A stretch of DNA of 64,000 bases, from positions 105,493,501 to 105,557,500 of the forward strand of contig JAZHRO010000014.1 of assembly GCA_037157565.1 (NCBI GenBank). Reading direction: 5' to 3'. Both the position numbers and the translations under genes were made by a program. The notes below the pieces were generated by a model. It was not told where the DNA came from and did no database searches. It saw only the letters and a list, made by a program, of their open reading frames with translations. The DNA comes from Thalassia testudinum. Its lineage: Eukaryota > Streptophyta > Magnoliopsida > Alismatales > Hydrocharitaceae. This document shows positions 1 through 11,102 of this stretch, piece after piece (the first letter of the stretch is position 1; every line of letters begins with the position of its first letter).

Positions 1-77
1 TAAATATAAATACTTGTAGAGGTACTTTGTAATAAATGAATTAATTATTTTCTCATTACAATATGTAATTCATACAG
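1..77. other. AT-rich flank of element A, ending in its left target duplication
   Basis: No gene is visible. The last five bases (73-77, TACAG) are repeated exactly at 13854-13858 right after the second LTR of element A, so they are the left target-site duplication. The flank is probably part of the CACTA transposon whose 3' end lies at 22798, but 77 bases are too few to prove this. Confidence 0.8.
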
Positions 78-2820
78 TGATGAGAGCCTCATCATGAGCC
101 CTAACTAGCTCATTTTGACTTGAGAAAGAAAACAAAAGCTCTTGCATAACCTCAAGGAAGACTTAAGTCAAGGGTTTACTATTTTGAGAAGGAAACATGA
201 ACTAAAGGGTAAAAACTGCAATTTCACCACTGCAGTACATAAATGAGATTTCGTAGAGGCAAAACATAGGTCAAATGGTATGAATAAGATAAAGAGTGGG
301 TTGGTTTAATCAGAAATGGGTTATTGTGCAATCCAAGAATTAAATGACATCCTGTAACCCTAAAACAAACTCGCTTAATTCAACCAAGTTCTGGTTGGGA
401 TAAAAATCAACCAAACCCTCTAAAATTCATAGAAAAATATCCCTTAGGGTTTAGAACCTTCAAATTGGCCTTTGAAACCTATTTTGACCTAGATTGGGGT
501 CCTAGCTCAGTATTTAACCTAATTTGGGTTTTTATGCAAAATATCTAGTCAAATGTGGTCAAACCTAAAATCCAACTTCATCATTAGATTCCTTAGGTCC
601 AAATTAGGTTTATACCAAAATTTGGGCCTAAGGGAGGTCATCTTGACCTATTTTGTAAAATGGTCCACCCAATTACATTCTGGCCCCTAACTTTTGAAAA
701 AGCCCTTACGCAGCACCCACTAGCTTCCTCGCCACCTTTGCATCCACGTCCCTCCGCCATTACAACAGAGGAATCCCACTTTGGCAAGGATTCAAGGCTG
801 ATATCTCCTTGAATCCTCAGAGATCTCCCAGATTTGGAAGGGAGATTCTCTGAGGATTTCTCCATCATTTGAACATGATCTCCAGATCAATTTTGCGCCC
901 AATCTCTGGTGCGAACGCTCGAGAGATTTGGGTATCCTAACTACCTTCCTTCTCCGGTGAGGAGTTTGCATTAGAAGGCTTGCCCTCCAAGCACTAGAAG
1001 CCCAGCCAGCGACTATAAAAGGATCCCCAGTCCTTTGCGAATCCCTCAAGCTTGATTTGGCCGAAGAATCCCCCAGAATTCCTCTTTCCCTCTCCAGCCA
1101 AGTAGCCCACAAGCTCCCGCGACTCTTCCTCCCCCCTTTTGTCACTCTTCTGCCATACCAACGGCAGGGTTCGCTTCGCCTTGTTCTTCCGTGTTGTGAC
1201 ACACTAGCGAACGCCTCCCTATCCTCCTTGTCGCCGTTATCTCCCCCTTAGGGTCGTCTTCTTTGACAATGGCAAAAATGTACCCTTCGTCTCCTCTGCC
1301 TCCCCTTCACTCCAAGTACCTCAGATAAGCTCCTCTTCTCATACCCTCTATTTTCCCTCATTCTATTTCACAAACCATCCCTCTACTGCCACTGTCGACC
1401 CTCATCTTCCCCATCTCCGACCGACCTCCGGCGAGACACATCCATCACTATGCACCTCCACACGTCTCGCCACCAACCTCCTCACCTCCGCCATCGACCA
1501 CTGATCACTTTCTACCCACTCACCACCCTCCACACATGCTCCATGCTTCCACCGAACAAACCCACTCACATGGACTCAGACTGACCTAGGCACGCACTCC
1601 TAGTCCATTCTAAGCCACGTTGACCCCTGCTTCACCTTCGCCATGATACGACGAAGGTTCTCCTATTGTCTGATAGAGCTGCAAGGCTATTCTTGTGTCG
1701 TGCAGGGAAGAGCCCCCGTCCGCCATTAACAAGCATACAAGCTTTCTTGTTTCCGAGCTTCAGACCACGTGCTCCAGGTCTCAGGACCCCAGGCTACACG
1801 GGTTGAGTACGCGAGCGAATCCAGCCTTTGAGCAGTTGCTATGGGATCTGCAGCTGCATCAATTGCATGAAGATATCCTCCTGCAGGTGCCAGCAGAAGC
1901 GGGCGGGACTTTTAGTCCCACCTCGGAAACGCAGGAGTGAGGTAAGTAGTTTAAATTGATTTTGTGATCTTTGCTGTTTGCCTCAAGTTACATAGGGGCG
2001 AGGTTCCTTGCCCTCACTCGTCACGCCTCATCTGCGACCTGCCCCCGCTGACCTGGCACCCGATCCGATTACCTAACCTATCACTCCTCGGGCACCACAC
2101 CCACGCTGGTGCGCCTGGACCCGGGTGTGCACCCGACCCGATTACCTGGCTCTAGGAGAGCATTTCGAAGAGAGAAATAGAGAGAGAGATGCGGGGAGGG
2201 TAGGGGAGTAGGTTTTGCTGCATGGTGTTGTGCAAGGAGAAGAAGCTAAGGAAGGAATAGGTGCAGCAAGAGAAGGAAAGGAAGAAGGAAGCAATTGAAG
2301 GACTTAGTAAGGAAGGAGGTAGCTGTAGCAAGGAAGGAAAAAGGAGAAGAAGACAAGAGACGTACTGTAGCAGAGGAGCGGCAGACCAAGGGAAGAAGAA
2401 GAAGAAACTGAATAAGAAAAGAAGAAAGGGCAAGACTTAGCTGCTGGAAGAGAAAGAAGAAGAGAAAGCACGGGCAGAAGAAGCCAAAAGAAGCATAGCA
2501 GGAGAGAAAACAAAAGAAAAGAGAGGGAGAAGACACAGAAGGACAACCATTCTAAGCACTGTAGTCAGAAATTTTAAGGCATCTGATATTGTATTAGACG
2601 TCCAATTCTTTTTGAGCACTTTCTCCATAACATTACTCTTCAATTTTGGTTGAATTAGCTATTGAAAGTTGTGTTCTTAAGTTTTGAGATATCCAATTGC
2701 TCCCTGTGTTCAACCTCAGATACTTTGATTTTTGAGTTATAAATTCTTATTTGTTTTCGTGGAGAGTTCATCTATATTATAACGAGATATATTTTAAAGC
2801 ACGATCTAGCTGTGTAAACA
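78..2820 (+). repeat. Element A 5' LTR
   Basis: Direct repeat of 11103-13853. It begins with an inverted motif TGATGAG...CTCATCA and ends AAACA. A TATA box (TATAAAAG, about 1014-1021) marks the promoter. A GGGACT/AGTCCC mini-hairpin lies near 1908-1922, and a 390-base GA-rich tract at 2155-2545. The shared U5 motif GCTCCCTGTGTTC is at 2699, about 120 bases before the LTR end. Short ORFs in the LTR look like chance products of its base composition. Confidence 0.95.
1012..1021 (+). promoter_or_regulatory. TATA box of element A LTR promoter
   Basis: The sequence CTATAAAAGG occurs here and at the matching place in the other LTR (about 12040-12050), some 935 bases from the LTR start. This is the expected U3/R position for the RNA polymerase II promoter that makes the genomic RNA. 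Confidence 0.7.
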
Positions 2821-2823
2821 TTT

Positions 2824-2841
2824 TGGCGCTGTTGCCGAGGA
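2824..2841 (+). other. Primer-binding site of element A (tRNA-Asp type)
   Basis: Three bases after the LTR end. The 18 bases match the complement of the plant tRNA-Asp 3' end (TGGCGCCGTTGCCGGGGA) at 16 positions. The two changes are C to T and G to A, as expected from methyl-cytosine decay. Minus-strand DNA synthesis would start here. Confidence 0.9.
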
Positions 2842-3933
2842 GCAACGGGCATTTTTGAAACTTTTGATCACAACTTTTGATTCAATACTGACTTGATTTC
2901 TCTCTTTTGTTGTGCTTGTCTCAAGGAAAGTAGAGAAAAGAAGAGCAGCAGCACAACAACCACACCAAGAAATAGGTGACTTTCGATTGCCCTCTCTCTT
3001 AATCCGTTCAAAGTTTGAAAAGGAAGAAACAAAGAAAAATCAATCTAGGGCTACCTGTTTCCATACTTAGTAATTCATCAAAGTTGCCTGATTTTCATTT
3101 CAACACATTTTGAATTGCACATCCAATTAAGGTAACTAGGGCTAAAACCTTCTTGATTGAGCCCTAAACACCTATTTTTGAGGCGACTAAATTGGAGCCA
3201 CTCGAGCCAACCTAAGGATTGCAAAGCTAGGGATTTTAGAGACACATCTTCTCTTAAATAAAGAAGCAAAAATTTCAAAAAGAGTTGTGCTTTAGCCTTG
3301 TTTGAAAAGATCCATACAAGAGAAACCCTAAGCAAATCAGGTTCTTAATCCATTTAAACCCTAAAAGAAAGGACCTAAGAGCTCTCAAAGGAACAAGAGG
3401 TGAAGTTGATCCTTTGGGTCAACCAACCTTAAAATTAGGTCACTTTTTTACACTCAAAAGGCCTAAAGTTCAAGTGGAACCCTAAGCACCTTGATCTTAA
3501 TTAAAAAAAGGTAGACTTAAGAGGTCAAGGTCCCCATGTTGGTCTACCTGGAATCTCAGTGACAAGAGAGGTCGGGTGGGGGAAACCCTGTAACTCGTGG
3601 GGATGCTCTACCGTGTAGGGGTCTTTGTGGGACTCTCCCTCCCTGACTGCCCAGGTACTTCTCAAGTGGACGACCTTTCTGACTAAGGGGTATCATCCGC
3701 CTTGAACCTCTATAGTCACCCAACAATTTTTGGGTGTCTCGATTGGGTCCAGCACCTGCTAATCTCATCTCATCCTTCGGTGCATGTTTGGTAGGAGGTC
3801 CTTAAGACCATCCTTAAGACCTCCTTTAGAAATTAATTCTCGTCGAGGCCAAGCCTCGACGCCCTTGTTTGTGCAGCAACCTCACCACATAGACCTTTCC
3901 TCTGATTTAGAACCAAGTTCTCCTTCTTCCATC
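2842..3933 (+). other. Untranslated leader of element A
   Basis: About 1.1 kb lie between the primer site and the likely gag start, without a convincing ORF. Long leaders are usual in Athila-type elements and normally hold RNA packaging and dimerisation signals. The G-rich stretch near 3540-3700 occupies the place where B, C, D and E have a shared GTCAAACGA-type leader block, but I could not align it with confidence. Confidence 0.6.
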
Positions 3934-5590
3934 ATGGCACAACCCATTGAAGAAGAGAACAACCTTGAGCACCAGCTTCAGTGCCTAAATGATCTCTTCC
4001 AAAACTTTGTAAACCCACTGCAGCAACCAATGATGTGAGATCACTATAATCCGTTGCGGTGGCAATCGAGCCTCGAGTCCGAATCCCGGCTGGAGGTCCT
4101 GATTTTGAACTCAAGTTCAATATGATTCATGCCATACCAAAATTTCATGGGCTTAACTCCGAGGATCCATTCCAGCACATTAAACAACTCAAGCATCTGG
4201 CCCAGACCTTCGGGTCAGATGCACAAAACTAGGATATTCTGCTCATGAAAATGTTTTCTTTCTCCCTCATGGACAAGGCTGCTCATTGGTATCAAACTCA
4301 GACTTTTTCAATCAACACATGGGATGAACTTCAGTCTGAATTTTTGAGAAAGTTCTTTCCCGTTGGCCAAACAAATGCCTTGCTTCACCAGATCACCCAT
4401 TTCACTCAACAAACGGGAGAACCTCTTCATGAAGCATGGGATCGATTATTAGATCTCATGTGAAAGTGCCCCCATCACAGAGTTCCCAAATGGGAACAAG
4501 TCCAGTCTTTTTACCAGGGACTCCGTAAAGACATTTGATTATTCGCCAATGCAACTTGCGGAGGAAACATCATGGGTCAACATGAGGACACAGTGTGGGA
4601 GATTCTCGAAAACATGTGCAAGAACACTATCAATAATGATTCCATGGGCTTATTCGACCGGACGAATGCCCGCACATTGACGAATCTGAGGGGAGCACAT
4701 GAAATGCAGGACCTGTCTACATTCGTCGACTTGGAACTGATGGCCAGTCGGTTGGACAAGGTTTCTATCATAGAGAAGAAGGTGGACGAGCTGACTTGTC
4801 ATCTGCAGTGAGCCACCTCTACACAGAACTCTTTTGCATGGCCACCTCTGGCGAGGGAAACTGTGCAAAATATCTATCACCAATCCTCTCAGGGGATGGA
4901 CCCGTATCCACCCCCGTCTGACTCTCAGATCGAAGGGACCTTCGATCCACTCTATTTGAGTTGGGGGAACTCTGAACCCTCATATTCTGACTTTCCTGAG
5001 GCTCCTCAGACCTGCAAGGACCTCAATGCCATCCAGAATGATCCATTCTCCAATACCTACAACTCTGGATGGTGAAATCATCCCAACTTTCAGTGGAAGG
5101 GAAATTCTCAGACTCAAAGACCACCTTATCAGCCCCGTCCAGAAGCTCCTCATCCATATCAGCCGCTCAGCCTCGGCCCAATCCCACCTATCAATCTGGG
5201 CCAAACCAGGATTAAATGACTCTTATCCTTCAAGCACTGGTTGACATTCAAAAGACGAATGCGGCAATGCAAAAATAGCACAAGGATGAGATCACAGAGG
5301 TTTGCAATCAACTAGCCCAGATGGCAAATTCCCGCCAACCTGGCACCCTTCCTTCTCAACCTCTGCCAAACCCAAATAACGTGCCGACCCAGAGGGGGTT
5401 ATAAACCCAAATTCAGGCCACGCACATATGATTTATCAGGCCCCTGCTGCTCCATCACCAAACGAGATGGAAGCTTCGACATCTTATGTGGAATTTCAGC
5501 AGCAGTCACCCCTCTTACCAAACCCAAACCAAAACCAGGCAGGATTAAACTCTGTAACAACTCGTAGTGGTAAAGCAACCCATGACCCAC
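3934..5590 (+). pseudogene. gag: Element A gag (capsid) pseudogene
   Basis: Gag forms the virus-like particle that packages the element RNA. The most likely start is the ATG at 3934 (MAQPIEEENN). The capsid core is recognisable from 4140 (KFHGLNSEDPFQH), through LRKFFPVGQTNALLHQI near 4345 and CGGNIMGQHEDTVWEI near 4560, and matches Gag of C, D and E part by part. A frame change between 4038 and 4140 and in-frame stops near 4036, 4231, 4461, 4537 and 4809 disrupt it. A proline/glutamine-rich linker leads to the TTRSGK motif at about 5558 before the protease. No CCHC zinc knuckle was seen. Confidence 0.85.
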
Positions 5591-6590
5591 ATTATCCAAA
5601 CCACTCCAAGCTTGGTAGCAGCCAAAACCCTAGGATAGTTATCCAGGATACCCCTATCCCAGATCAAGAACCTGGACCCATTCTAGAGGAACCAACTAGG
5701 ATTCCATTTCCTGAGGCCTTGACCAAAGGAAAAAGGATAACCAAACCCATGACTCCCGAGGAGGATCTAGTCAAGCTCTTTGAACAGGTCCAGAAAAACA
5801 TCCCCTTGATGGATGCAATCCACCACGTACCGGCTTACGCAAGATTTCTGAAAGACGTATGTACACCTAAGCTTAAGCCGCGAACCAAAAGTGGGAATCT
5901 GATTGTACTGTTAGAGCAAGCCAGCTCTGTCATCTTGAGTAAACTCCCACCCACGGCTAAAGACCCAGGAACTCCCCTGATTTCATGTAAAATTGGTGAA
6001 ACCTAATTTGATAGAGCCTTGCTAGACCTAGGTGCCTCCATAAATCTAATACCTACATCCCTCCTTGACCACCTTGAAGAATCCAAATTTAAATCGACTG
6101 AGGTGACATTGCAGTTAGTCGATCGATCCATCAAGTCACCTAAAAGAATACTCGAGGATGTCATTGTTAGGGTACGGGATTTCTACTTCCTGGTGGATTT
6201 CATAGTTCTGGATATGGACGCACCTAAAAACCCAAGGGACACACCAATTATATTAGGGAGACCTTTTGTGGCCACTGCTAGGGCCAACATAAATTGTAAA
6301 GAGGGCCAAATAGAATTAAAATTTGAGAATCAAACTCTGAAGATTAACATCTTTAAAGCCCAACAAGGGATTAATTGCAGGGTTATAGAGCAAATATGTG
6401 ATATCAAAGCCGTGGTTGATGAATCGCATATTGAGGACAACCTGATTATCCTTGATCGACCACTAGAAGATCAAAACCCACAAACAAAGGAGTATGAACC
6501 TGATCTAGACACACCCATGACTCCGACCCTTGTTCCTGATATAAACCCCGAACCACCCGCTGCTGCTGATAATCCTGTCATGGAACTCAA
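5591..6590 (+). pseudogene. pro: Element A aspartic protease pseudogene
   Basis: Retropepsin-type protease that would cut the polyprotein. The active-site loop reads LLDLGASINLIPTSL at about 6019-6063, the Athila-type DLGAS form of the usual DTG/DSG. Downstream are LQLVDRSIKSPKRI and IILGRPFVATARANINC, the flap and C-terminal conserved blocks. A stop (TAA at 6004-6006) falls just before the active site. The upstream block (EDLVKLFEQVQKNIPLMDAI) is a conserved Athila segment between Gag and protease and is also seen in D and E. Confidence 0.85.
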
Positions 6591-8164
6591 GCCCCTTCCC
6601 GAGCATCTGAAGTACGTCTTTTTGGGTTCCAATCAGACGTTTCCTGTGATTATCAACTCCCAACTCACACCTGACCAAGAATCTCGCCTGATTACTATTC
6701 TCCAGCAGCATCGTAGAGCCATTGGATGGACTCTCGATGATTTGACTGGCATAAGCCCCTCGTATTGCACACATCGAATCTACACAGAAGAGGGTGCACG
6801 ACCTTCACGATAGATGCAGAGATGTTTAAACCCTAACCTGCAGGAGGTTGTGAAAAATGAGATCATCAAGTGGTTAGATGTAGGGATCATCTACCCGATC
6901 TCCGATAGTCATTGGGTGAGTCCAATCCAGGTTGTGCCTAAGAAGGCCGGACTCACCATCATCACGACTGAAATCGGAGAGGTCATACCACCCTAATAGC
7001 TAACTCGTGGAGAGTCTGCATTTATTACATAAGACTCAATTCCTCCACGAAGAAGGACCATTTCCCACTATCGTTTATTGATCAGATTCTCGAGAAACTA
7101 ACGGGAAATAGGTTCTGCTTTCTTGACGGGTACTCCAGTTATAACCAGGTGGAAATCCATCCAGAGGACCAAGAAAAAATCACGTTCACCTCCCCCTTCG
7201 GGACATACGCATTTCGAAGGATGCCTTTTGGTCTCTACAATGCACCTGCGACCTGTCAACGGTGCATGCTTGTCATATTCTCAGATATGGTAGGCGATTA
7301 TCTGGAAGTCTTCATGGATGACTTTTCAGTTTTCGGAGCATCATTTGACGATTGCCTCCAGCATCTGGTCCAAATACTCAGGCGGTGCATCGATGTGAAT
7401 TTAGTTCATTCCTGGGAAAAGAGCCATTTCATGGTGCCTGAGGGAATCGTCTTAAGACATCTAATCTCAGAGAAAGGCATCCAAGTCGAATGAGCCAAGG
7501 TTAACCTGATTTCCAAACTCCCTATGCCTAGCTCGATTAAGGACATCCGATCTTTTTTGGGGCACGTCGGCTTTTACCATCAATTTATCCCTGATTTTTC
7601 AAAAATCACCCGCCCCCTGACTACTCTTCTCTCCAAGGATGTGCCTTTCAAAATCTCCAAGTAATGCACTTAAGCATTTGAGATCCTTTGTGACCAAGTC
7701 ACCCAAGCCCCGATCCTACAGTCCCCTGATTGGTCTCAACCCTTTGAGATCATGTGCGATGCATCTGACTTTGCTGTAGGAGCATTTTTGGGGTAGAAAA
7801 TTGATGGGAAACCCATGGTCATTTACTACTCTAGCAAAACACTAGACGAGGCTCAGCGTAACTACGCGGTTACTGAGAAAGAGCTGATGGCTATAGTATT
7901 TACCCTAGAAAAATTCAGATCATATCTCCTGGGTTCTTGTGTTATCATATACTCGGATCACACAGCTGTGACGCATCTCCTTGTGAAGAAGGATGCGAAA
8001 CCTCGATTAATCCGATGGATCTTGCTGTTGAAAGAATTTGACCTTGAGATTCGCGACAAAGCGGGAAAACAAAACATGGTAGCTGATCACTTGTCTCGCC
8101 TTCCTTCTGAAATAATTCACCCTTCCGGGCCCATCACAGAACACTTTCCTGATAGCACCTCTTG
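6591..8164 (+). pseudogene. pol: Element A reverse transcriptase-RNase H pseudogene
   Basis: The N-terminal part (ELKPLPEHLKYVFLG) leads into SPSYCTHRIYTEEGARPSR, then the RT palm with GTYAFRRMPFGLYNAPAT (about 7200-7250) and the catalytic FMDDFSVFG (about 7312-7338). RNase H follows, with catalytic Asp in CDASDFAVG, Glu in TEKELMAI and Asp in YSDHTAVTHL all present (7755-7975). A TAG replaces the conserved Gln after RT (about 6811), another the Gln in FLGxKID (about 7795), and a TGA the Arg in VExAKV (7491). At least two frame changes occur near 7000-7150 and 7660-7680. It copies RNA to DNA in working relatives; here it is dead. Confidence 0.9.
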
Positions 8165-9475
8165 ACTATCAATACAGGGCTTCCATGGTTCACAGACATA
8201 GTGAACTACTTGGCATCACATCAGATCCCGTCCAATTGCTCGAAGGCCAAGAAGGACAAGTTGCGTTCCGATGCCAAATATTACCAGTGGGAAGACTCGT
8301 ATCTATTCCGCATTGGTGCTGATCAAATAATTCGACGATGTGTCGTGGAAGCAGAAATCAAAAGCATACTATCCTTTTGCCATGACCAGGCATGCGGTGG
8401 ACATTTCTCAGGACACAAAACCACAGCAAAAGTCCTCCAGTGTGGCTTTTATTGGCCCACAATTTTCAAGGATGCATACGATCACTGTAAGGCATGTACC
8501 CATTGCTAGACCTTGGGTAACATGAGCCATCAAGACATGATGCCTTTACAGCCGATCCTAGTATGCGAGATTTTTGACATTTGGGGGATTGATTTTATGG
8601 GACCCTTCCCTATCTCGGATGGCTTCGAATACATCTTACTCACCGTTGACTACGTGTCCAAGCAGATAGAAGCCATTCTGACCCGAACCAATGATCATAA
8701 GGTTGTTATTAGATTCATTCATCAAAACATCTTCTCAAGGTTCATGATTCCACGAGCAATAATTTCCGACGGAGGGACCCATTTCACAAATGCTTAGTTC
8801 AGGTCACTGATGACCAAATACGGGGTGTCGCATCGAATCTCTACTCCTTACCACCCCCAAACTAATGGTCTAGCTGAGCTATCAAATTGAGTGATGAAGA
8901 AAATCCTCCAGGTTACTGTTCGACCTGACAGGAAGGATTGGTCATCTCAGCTTCCAGAAGCATTGTGGGCATATAGGACCACCCACAAAACCCAATTAGG
9001 TATGTCTCCCTTCAGACTAGTGTACGGGAAGGCATGTCACCTCCCCGTCGAATTGGAGCATAAAGCCTGTTGGGCGGTACGGAATTGCAACTTAGATCTT
9101 TCTAAGGCTGGAACCCATAGAAGGCTTCAAATGAGTGAGATTGATGAATTACGCCACGATGCGTATGAGAACTCACGAATTTACAAAGATCGGGTAAAAG
9201 CTTTTCATGATAAACACATTTCTAGAAAGATATTTCATCCTGGTCAAAAGGTTCTACTCTTTGATGCCCGACCCAAATTATTCCCAGGAAAGCTACGATC
9301 TAAGTGGATCGGACCCTACCTAGTCCGACAAATCTTTGGAAATGGAGCCATTGAGATCAGCCCACTTAGCCACGATTCTGAACCCTTTGTTGTGAACGGT
9401 CAGAGATTCAAACCGTTCATTGACATGACTAATACAAATTTGGCTGAGTCATCCTTTACCCTCCATTCTCCTTGA
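8162..9475 (+). pseudogene. int: Element A integrase pseudogene
   Basis: Integrase inserts the cDNA into the genome. The N-terminal HHCC zinc domain is visible as CGGHFSGHKT then CKACTHC (about 8385-8508). The catalytic triad survives: Asp in WGIDFMGPF (about 8582), Asp in IISDGGTHF (about 8760), Glu in GLAELSN (about 8876). The C-terminal part runs through [21 protein letters not shown] to the stop at 9473-9475. Stops at 8507, 8795 and 8888 interrupt it; they replace codons best read from relatives as Gln, Gln and Arg, consistent with C-to-T changes. Confidence 0.9.
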
Positions 9476-9515
9476 GCTCATTGTGCCTAGCCGATGGCGT
9501 AAAACTCAGCGTTTA

Positions 9516-9531
9516 ACGGGAGGCAACCCGT
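9516..9531 (+). other. Post-pol hairpin of element A
   Basis: Forty bases after the pol stop, ACGGG and CCCGT pair around the loop AGGCAA. The same loop class (AGGYAA) with other stems sits at the same place in E (47317-47334) and C (29401-29418). It follows a conserved GGCGTAAAA block. Function unknown; likely an RNA signal. Confidence 0.6.
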
Positions 9532-9539
9532 CATTCTTT

Positions 9540-11063
9540 CAAAAACCCGAAACCTTTTTCGACATTTTTACGTTGAATTCATATTGCACTTTAGGGTTCA
9601 TCCATTAGCATAGCCGACTCCACCTCAGGTACCCGTACTCGAGTTTAGAAATCGTTCGCAACAGTCGCTTCGACTTGTTCGCCCACCCAACACCTGTCCT
9701 AATGAATGAACTAAGCAGAATTCAAACCCACCTAATTTACAATGGGGGCATTGCAAATCATAGGCATGGGGGGTATGAAAGTGCAAAATATCAGGAAGCT
9801 CATATAAAAAAAAAGGTTTCAACAAAAAATTACATATCACAAAAAAAAAATTGAAAAATTTGGAAAAAGAAAAAAAAACTGAGGGAGAGAAATTGTTTGG
9901 GTTATACAAAATGGGAGGAGGAAAAGTGCAAAATGCCAAAAAGGAGCACAAAATGAAAAAAAAAAGAGATAGTCATTATCAAAGGATTAAGGGATTAACT
10001 AAAGTTCTAGACCAGATCAAGAAAAGAGAAAAATGATAGAAAAGTGCTAAGGAGACATAAAAAGAGATTAGCAGGAACGCTGATCTTAGGCCTTTTGGGC
10101 TAGACTCTTTGGCTTAAAAATTCAAGTACCCGCTAAAATCTGGATACTCCTCAAGAGGTTGGGGAAAATGCGAAGCTTAAGTATTAGGTCTAAGGCTTAG
10201 GAAGTATTCATCCTCGTTAATTAACCTTCAGTTTGTAAGATTCGATAACCTAAGCACCCCAATTCACACACAGTCTGGTTCAGTGCACATGAATATCAAA
10301 ATCACGCAAAAAGTGTTTCAATGTTATGAAAAAGTTGCCTAGATTAGGAGCGGTCGATCAACACAAGTTGATTTGGACGAGTTCCCAGCGCGGAGAGGCG
10401 AGAAATTCCCCTTGAAGATGCGTAACAACATATCGTCTCCTCGGTGCTTGTCTCTTAGGATATTTAAATATCCTACCGAGGGCATGTAAGCACTTTGCTG
10501 GTTCAGATACCATGGACGGCATTATTAGGAAATGTCGATTGCTAGGGTCAGAATTCGGCCATGGAACGCCATGGGTGGGATTATCTCAAAATCTCGAAAG
10601 CCAAGGTTCTCAGGGTTGCCATGGGCGGTGCTATCACGAAGCATCGATTGCCAGGGACCCTTGAGGATTGATGATGGGGACGAGGAATCTGATATAGACC
10701 GTGTTGAGAAGCCAATCCGAAGCTAGAAATAAAAAGAAAAGAGAGAGAAAGCTCTCCAAACAAATAAATCCTATGTCTCTCTCTTACAAAAATGCATTGC
10801 AAACTGAACCTAGGCTAAAAATGTCTCAAGCACGGGTGCTTTAACCGCGGAGTCCAACAAACCCTAGGATAGTTTCTACAGGCCTTAAAAGCCTTTGCAG
10901 AAGACTGAGGCTAAAGCGGGTCAGGTCTGGATTTTGGTTGGTACTTGAGTACCTCTAAGCCTATTGTTAGCATTCTGAACTAATCATAAAAGAAAAAGAA
11001 AAAGCACTTATCACAACTAGTAGAAAAAACTCATGGTCTAGAATAGAGGTTAAAATCTTAAAA
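9540..11063 (+). other. 3' non-coding region of element A
   Basis: There is no env-like or other credible ORF; the 9625-9951 and 9851-10036 ORFs are products of A-rich sequence. The region holds a PPT-like box GGCATGGGGGGTATG at about 9768, an A-rich stretch, a paired TAGGATATTT/AAATATCCTA inverted repeat at 10458-10477 enclosed by CCTCGGT and ACCGAGG, and three consecutive hairpins at 10517-10646. Confidence 0.7.
10517..10646 (+). other. Three tandem hairpins in element A 3' region
   Basis: Hairpins at 10517-10537, 10576-10596 and 10626-10646 each have a 7-bp stem (with G-T pairs) and 7-base loop. Stems are CGGCATT/AATGTCG, TGGGATT/AATCTCG and CGGTGCT/AGCATCG; loops are ATTAGGA, ATCTCAA and ATCACGA. 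The arms differ but still pair. The counterpart regions of C and E have the same arrangement. Confidence 0.65.
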
Positions 11064-11102
11064 TTTTGCTAAGGGACTAGCAAAAGCTAGGCATGGGGGG
11101 TA
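11064..11102 (+). other. PPT-proximal hairpin and polypurine tract of element A
   Basis: TTTTGCTA (11064-11071) and TAGCAAAA (11078-11085) form an 8-bp hairpin with loop AGGGAC, followed directly by the G-rich tract GCATGGGGGGTA that abuts the 3' LTR. The polypurine tract primes plus-strand DNA. The same hairpin-plus-tract occurs at 48729-48766 (E) and, on the minus strand, at 15816-15852 (B) and 28044-28081 (C). Confidence 0.85.

Noticed and set aside
78..94. TGATGAGAGCCTCATCA as a hammerhead ribozyme core (CUGAUGA...GAAA)
   Set aside because: The GAAA strand and the three-helix layout are absent; the motif is the inverted LTR terminus. No hammerhead was found near the other LTRs either.
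353..452. AACCCTAA-like strings resembling telomere repeats
   Set aside because: Isolated single units in LTR sequence, not a tandem array.
2152..2643. Overlapping minus-strand ORFs rich in Ser, Phe and Leu
   Set aside because: They are the complement of the GA-rich LTR tract and recur at 13153-13662 in the other LTR. No start context, domain or codon bias supports them.
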